DNA of 7,393 bases from Candidatus Thorarchaeota archaeon (GTDB taxonomy: Archaea; Asgardarchaeota; Thorarchaeia; Thorarchaeales; Thorarchaeaceae), in the NCBI GenBank assembly GCA_016841005.1, contig JAEORG010000094.1:1-7393 (forward strand), given 5' to 3'. Positions 5,789 to 7,393 of this stretch are shown piece by piece. How positions within the stretch are numbered: position 1 is the first letter of the stretch; every line of letters starts with the position of its first letter. A model generated the notes under the pieces. That model ran no database searches. It was not told the origin of the DNA and saw only the letters and a list, made by a program, of their open reading frames with translations. Both the position numbers and the translations under genes were made by a program.

Positions 5789-5796
5789 ATCTAATA

Positions 5797-5820
5797 AAAT
5801 ATCGAATAATCTCGATATTT
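5797..5820. promoter_or_regulatory. Perfect 9-6-9 inverted repeat, probable ArsR-type operator
   Basis: AAATATCGA (5797-5805), six spacer bases, then TCGATATTT (5812-5820). The arms are exact reverse complements. Size and AT-rich ends resemble the operators of ArsR/SmtB repressors. It sits 24 bp before the ATG of the first operon gene and overlaps both the TATA-like box and the expected transcription start, so a bound repressor would block TBP/TFB. The operon's own ArsR protein is the natural candidate. Binding is inferred. Confidence 0.7.
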
Positions 5821-5830
5821 AAATAATTGG
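5815..5830 (-). promoter_or_regulatory. TATA-like box of the HdrA-like/DGC/lipoyl operon
   Basis: On the minus strand, TTTAAATA (5823-5816) follows CCAATTA. An archaeal TATA element here would place the transcription start about 25 nt downstream, near 5795, giving a leader of roughly 22 nt that contains the GGTGG ribosome-binding site. The box shares bases with the right arm of the inverted repeat. Confidence 0.55.
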
Positions 5831-5856
5831 ATGGTGCATTATTAATATTGAACTCC

Positions 5857-6738
5857 TCATGGAAGCAGAATGAAAATAATATCAATAATTGACAAGAGGA
5901 TAATAGCTAAGCAATATGCAAGTCGTATCTTTTTAAAACGATTAATCTCTCTCTCCATTCCGTCAGCCATGATTTGTGTCTGCTCTACAGCTTCAGGGTC
6001 ACCAATCTCTGCATCTTCAAGCAGCTTGGCACCCTCTTCGTAGGTTGTCGTTATACCTTTGCTATATGTTGAAATGAGGTTCTCTGCATCAATCAGTATT
6101 TGTGTCTTTGATTTAGATTGCCATCGTTTGACACCAATATCTGAAAGGATCCGAAATCCCAACTCAAATATTCCAGTTCCGAGGATTATGATGGCAATAA
6201 AAGTCACTAGACTGAATGGAGATTCATCCATCACCCCAAATAATGACACCATATTGCCTATTGATACCGCTCCACTCATATCCACAACAATCTGAAGAAT
6301 AAACAAAGAAACCCCCATAATAGTGAGAATTACGTAAGGCCAGTACGATCCAGGACTATGGGTACGTATGACCCTAATGTTATACTTACGAAAGTTAGCA
6401 ATTGCCTCGTCAGACTGTTGTTCTAACACTGAGTTGGCAAATATGACACCATTCTGCTTTCTATCACGTTCCACCATCATGATTTTTAGAAAACCACTTG
6501 CTAGGAAGACCAGAGAGAGAAGTTCTAAGATCATTATAGAAACTATAGTGACCACAAGTAGTAAGGACGCGTTTCCTGAAGAGATTTCTATCGCGGCTAT
6601 TGTTACCAAGAATCCAAGTGCTGAGCAATAAGCAGCCTTCTTCAATTCACGAGATGTATTGTAGAATAATTCAGGATGCTCTATGGCTTGAAATGAAAGA
6701 CGCAACAAATCCATTGGATTCTTAGAATCATTCGCCAT
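5857..6738 (-). CDS. Multi-spanning membrane protein of unknown function
   Basis: A 293-residue protein I do not recognise. Hydrophobic segments suggest five membrane helices at about residues 36-54, 57-80, 132-153, 176-196 and 271-292. The first two form a close hairpin. About 45 polar residues (rich in K, R, E, Q) separate helices 2 and 3, and about 70 residues separate helices 4 and 5. That second loop contains an acidic stretch (TTYEEGAKLLEDAEIGDPEA) likely to be helical and exposed. The protein ends directly after the last helix (FILLP), giving a tail-anchor-like C-terminus. No catalytic motif, cysteine pair or transporter signature is visible. Its start lies 12 bp after the stop of the ATP-NAD kinase gene, with TAGGA overlapping that stop, so the two are probably co-transcribed. 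It is separated from the downstream HdrA-like gene by 84 bp containing a promoter. Confidence 0.7.
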   Translation of the reverse strand: MANDSKNPMDLLRLSFQAIEHPELFYNTSRELKKAAYCSALGFLVTIAAIEISSGNASLLLVVTIVSIMILELLSLVFLASGFLKIMMVERDRKQNGVIFANSVLEQQSDEAIANFRKYNIRVIRTHSPGSYWPYVILTIMGVSLFILQIVVDMSGAVSIGNMVSLFGVMDESPFSLVTFIAIIILGTGIFELGFRILSDIGVKRWQSKSKTQILIDAENLISTYSKGITTTYEEGAKLLEDAEIGDPEAVEQTQIMADGMEREINRFKKIRLAYCLAIILLSIIDIIFILLP

Positions 6739-6750
6739 TGCCAGTCTGTC

Positions 6751-7393
6751 CTATTCAATCTTCATCAAACGAATCTCGTTGTAATCTGTGATAACACGTA
6801 TGTAACCTCTCAGAAGTGCATCAACCGTAGGGTCTCCAGTATCAACTTTCAAGGTCTCTCCATCAAGGCCTCTCAATTTCGAAGGTGTAGAGATAACGAA
6901 GATGTGCTCTTTTCCAACACGTTGGATAACACCAGGGCTGATCTGCTGATTACCTCTGCCAAATAACATTCCCTGATGACCTATAGGAGACACAATGATC
7001 CAGGTCTTACTGAAGTCTTCTACAAGAGCGATTATGCGAGCCTCATTAACATCATTCTCAATCTGCCCATTCTTGTAGACATCTACACCAAGTGTCGTCT
7101 TCTTTACATTCAGCATGTCTGAGACTGTCTTTACTGTGGTTCCGGGGCCAAGAATATAGATCCCATCAGGGACCATCTGTTCGATGATATACCTCGCAAT
7201 TGCCTCCTGAGCTTCATGTTCATCAATAGTCTCAGGACTTGCTTGCTTTGCACCTTGGAATCTTGCTGGAACAGAAGGACCCCTCATGTACCCATAGAGT
7301 TTGATGATGAACCGATCTTCCCGAAAGGCTTTTTCATCAGCATCCATTATTTCAAATTCTGCCTCTCCTGCGCCATCTTCGAGAACCAATTTG
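6751..7393 (-). CDS. ATP-NAD kinase family protein (COG3199-like), 5' end outside window
   Basis: The C-terminal 214 codons of a larger gene; the frame stays open to the right window edge, and the first TTG (7389) is not a credible start. The fragment shows the C-terminal half of the archaeal/bacterial COG3199 group of predicted NAD or polyphosphate kinases. In order (numbered from that TTG): YILGPGTTVKTVSDML (78-93), TTLGVDVYKNGQI (98-110), IIVSPIGHQGMLFGRGNQQISPGVI (131-155), FVISTPSKLRGL (164-175) and LKVDTGDPTVDALLRGYIRVI (180-200). The usual N-terminal GG.GG and D..PG nucleotide-binding loops would lie beyond the edge. The family is expected to phosphorylate NAD to NADP in the cytoplasm, though the true substrate of COG3199 proteins is less settled than that of NadK/PpnK. 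It is the first visible gene of a minus-strand pair with the membrane protein. Confidence 0.85.
   Translation of the reverse strand, partial: KLVLEDGAGEAEFEIMDADEKAFREDRFIIKLYGYMRGPSVPARFQGAKQASPETIDEHEAQEAIARYIIEQMVPDGIYILGPGTTVKTVSDMLNVKKTTLGVDVYKNGQIENDVNEARIIALVEDFSKTWIIVSPIGHQGMLFGRGNQQISPGVIQRVGKEHIFVISTPSKLRGLDGETLKVDTGDPTVDALLRGYIRVITDYNEIRLMKIE

Noticed and set aside
1..7393. CRISPR arrays, tRNA genes, insertion sequences, phage or toxin-antitoxin genes
   Set aside because: I looked for regularly spaced repeats, cloverleaf-like segments, transposase motifs and terminal repeats, and found none.

Overview
The window looks like archaeal chromosome, moderately AT-rich and gene-dense. 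Several genes are preceded by GTGAT/GGTG-type Shine-Dalgarno sequences matching the 3' part of AGGAGGTGAT. One intergenic region carries a TTTAAATA TATA-like box about 45 nt before a start codon. The right-hand genes include an ATP-NAD kinase of the COG3199 type. An Asgard lineage (for example Thorarchaeia) is a guess from the general look of the proteins; nothing here proves it. No tRNA, rRNA, CRISPR array, transposase or phage gene was seen.

Left part (1-2450). The 3' end of a gene for an alpha-alpha toroid (prenyltransferase/terpene-cyclase-fold-like) protein converges on a small FMN-binding split-barrel (PNPOx-like) protein. A 112-121 bp divergent spacer follows, then a class-III PLP aminotransferase related to glutamate-1-semialdehyde aminomutase. 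This part looks ordinary.

Central part (2450-5856, all minus strand). Read in the direction of transcription from about 5795, six tightly packed genes encode: (1) a free-standing HdrA-N-terminal-like cysteine protein; (2) a two-cluster ferredoxin; (3) a fusion of a DGC (putative zinc-binding, PF08859-like) domain to a complete GcvH-like lipoyl domain with its lipoyl-lysine; (4) and (5) two single DGC proteins; (6) an ArsR-family repressor with a CxC sensor motif. Neighbours overlap by 4-8 nt or are separated by at most 13 nt. A perfect 9-6-9 inverted repeat overlaps the TATA-like box and predicted transcription start before gene 1, which suits an operator for the gene 6 repressor. An O6-alkylguanine-DNA alkyltransferase follows on the same strand after about 100 bp and may or may not be co-transcribed.

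This operon is the notable item. It resembles a minimal relative of the lipoate-dependent sulfur-oxidising sHdr systems: an Hdr-like protein, an Fe-S carrier, a GcvH-like lipoyl carrier and an ArsR-type regulator. It lacks HdrB, HdrC and full HdrA, and has three DGC domains instead. Inference: a lipoyl-arm thiol/persulfide or redox relay switched on by a thiol-reactive or metal(loid) signal. The function is unproven.

Right part (5857-7393). A five-helix membrane protein of unknown function lies 12 bp downstream of an ATP-NAD kinase gene that is cut by the window edge. Both are on the minus strand, upstream of the central operon. There is no gene-free stretch over 300 bp.
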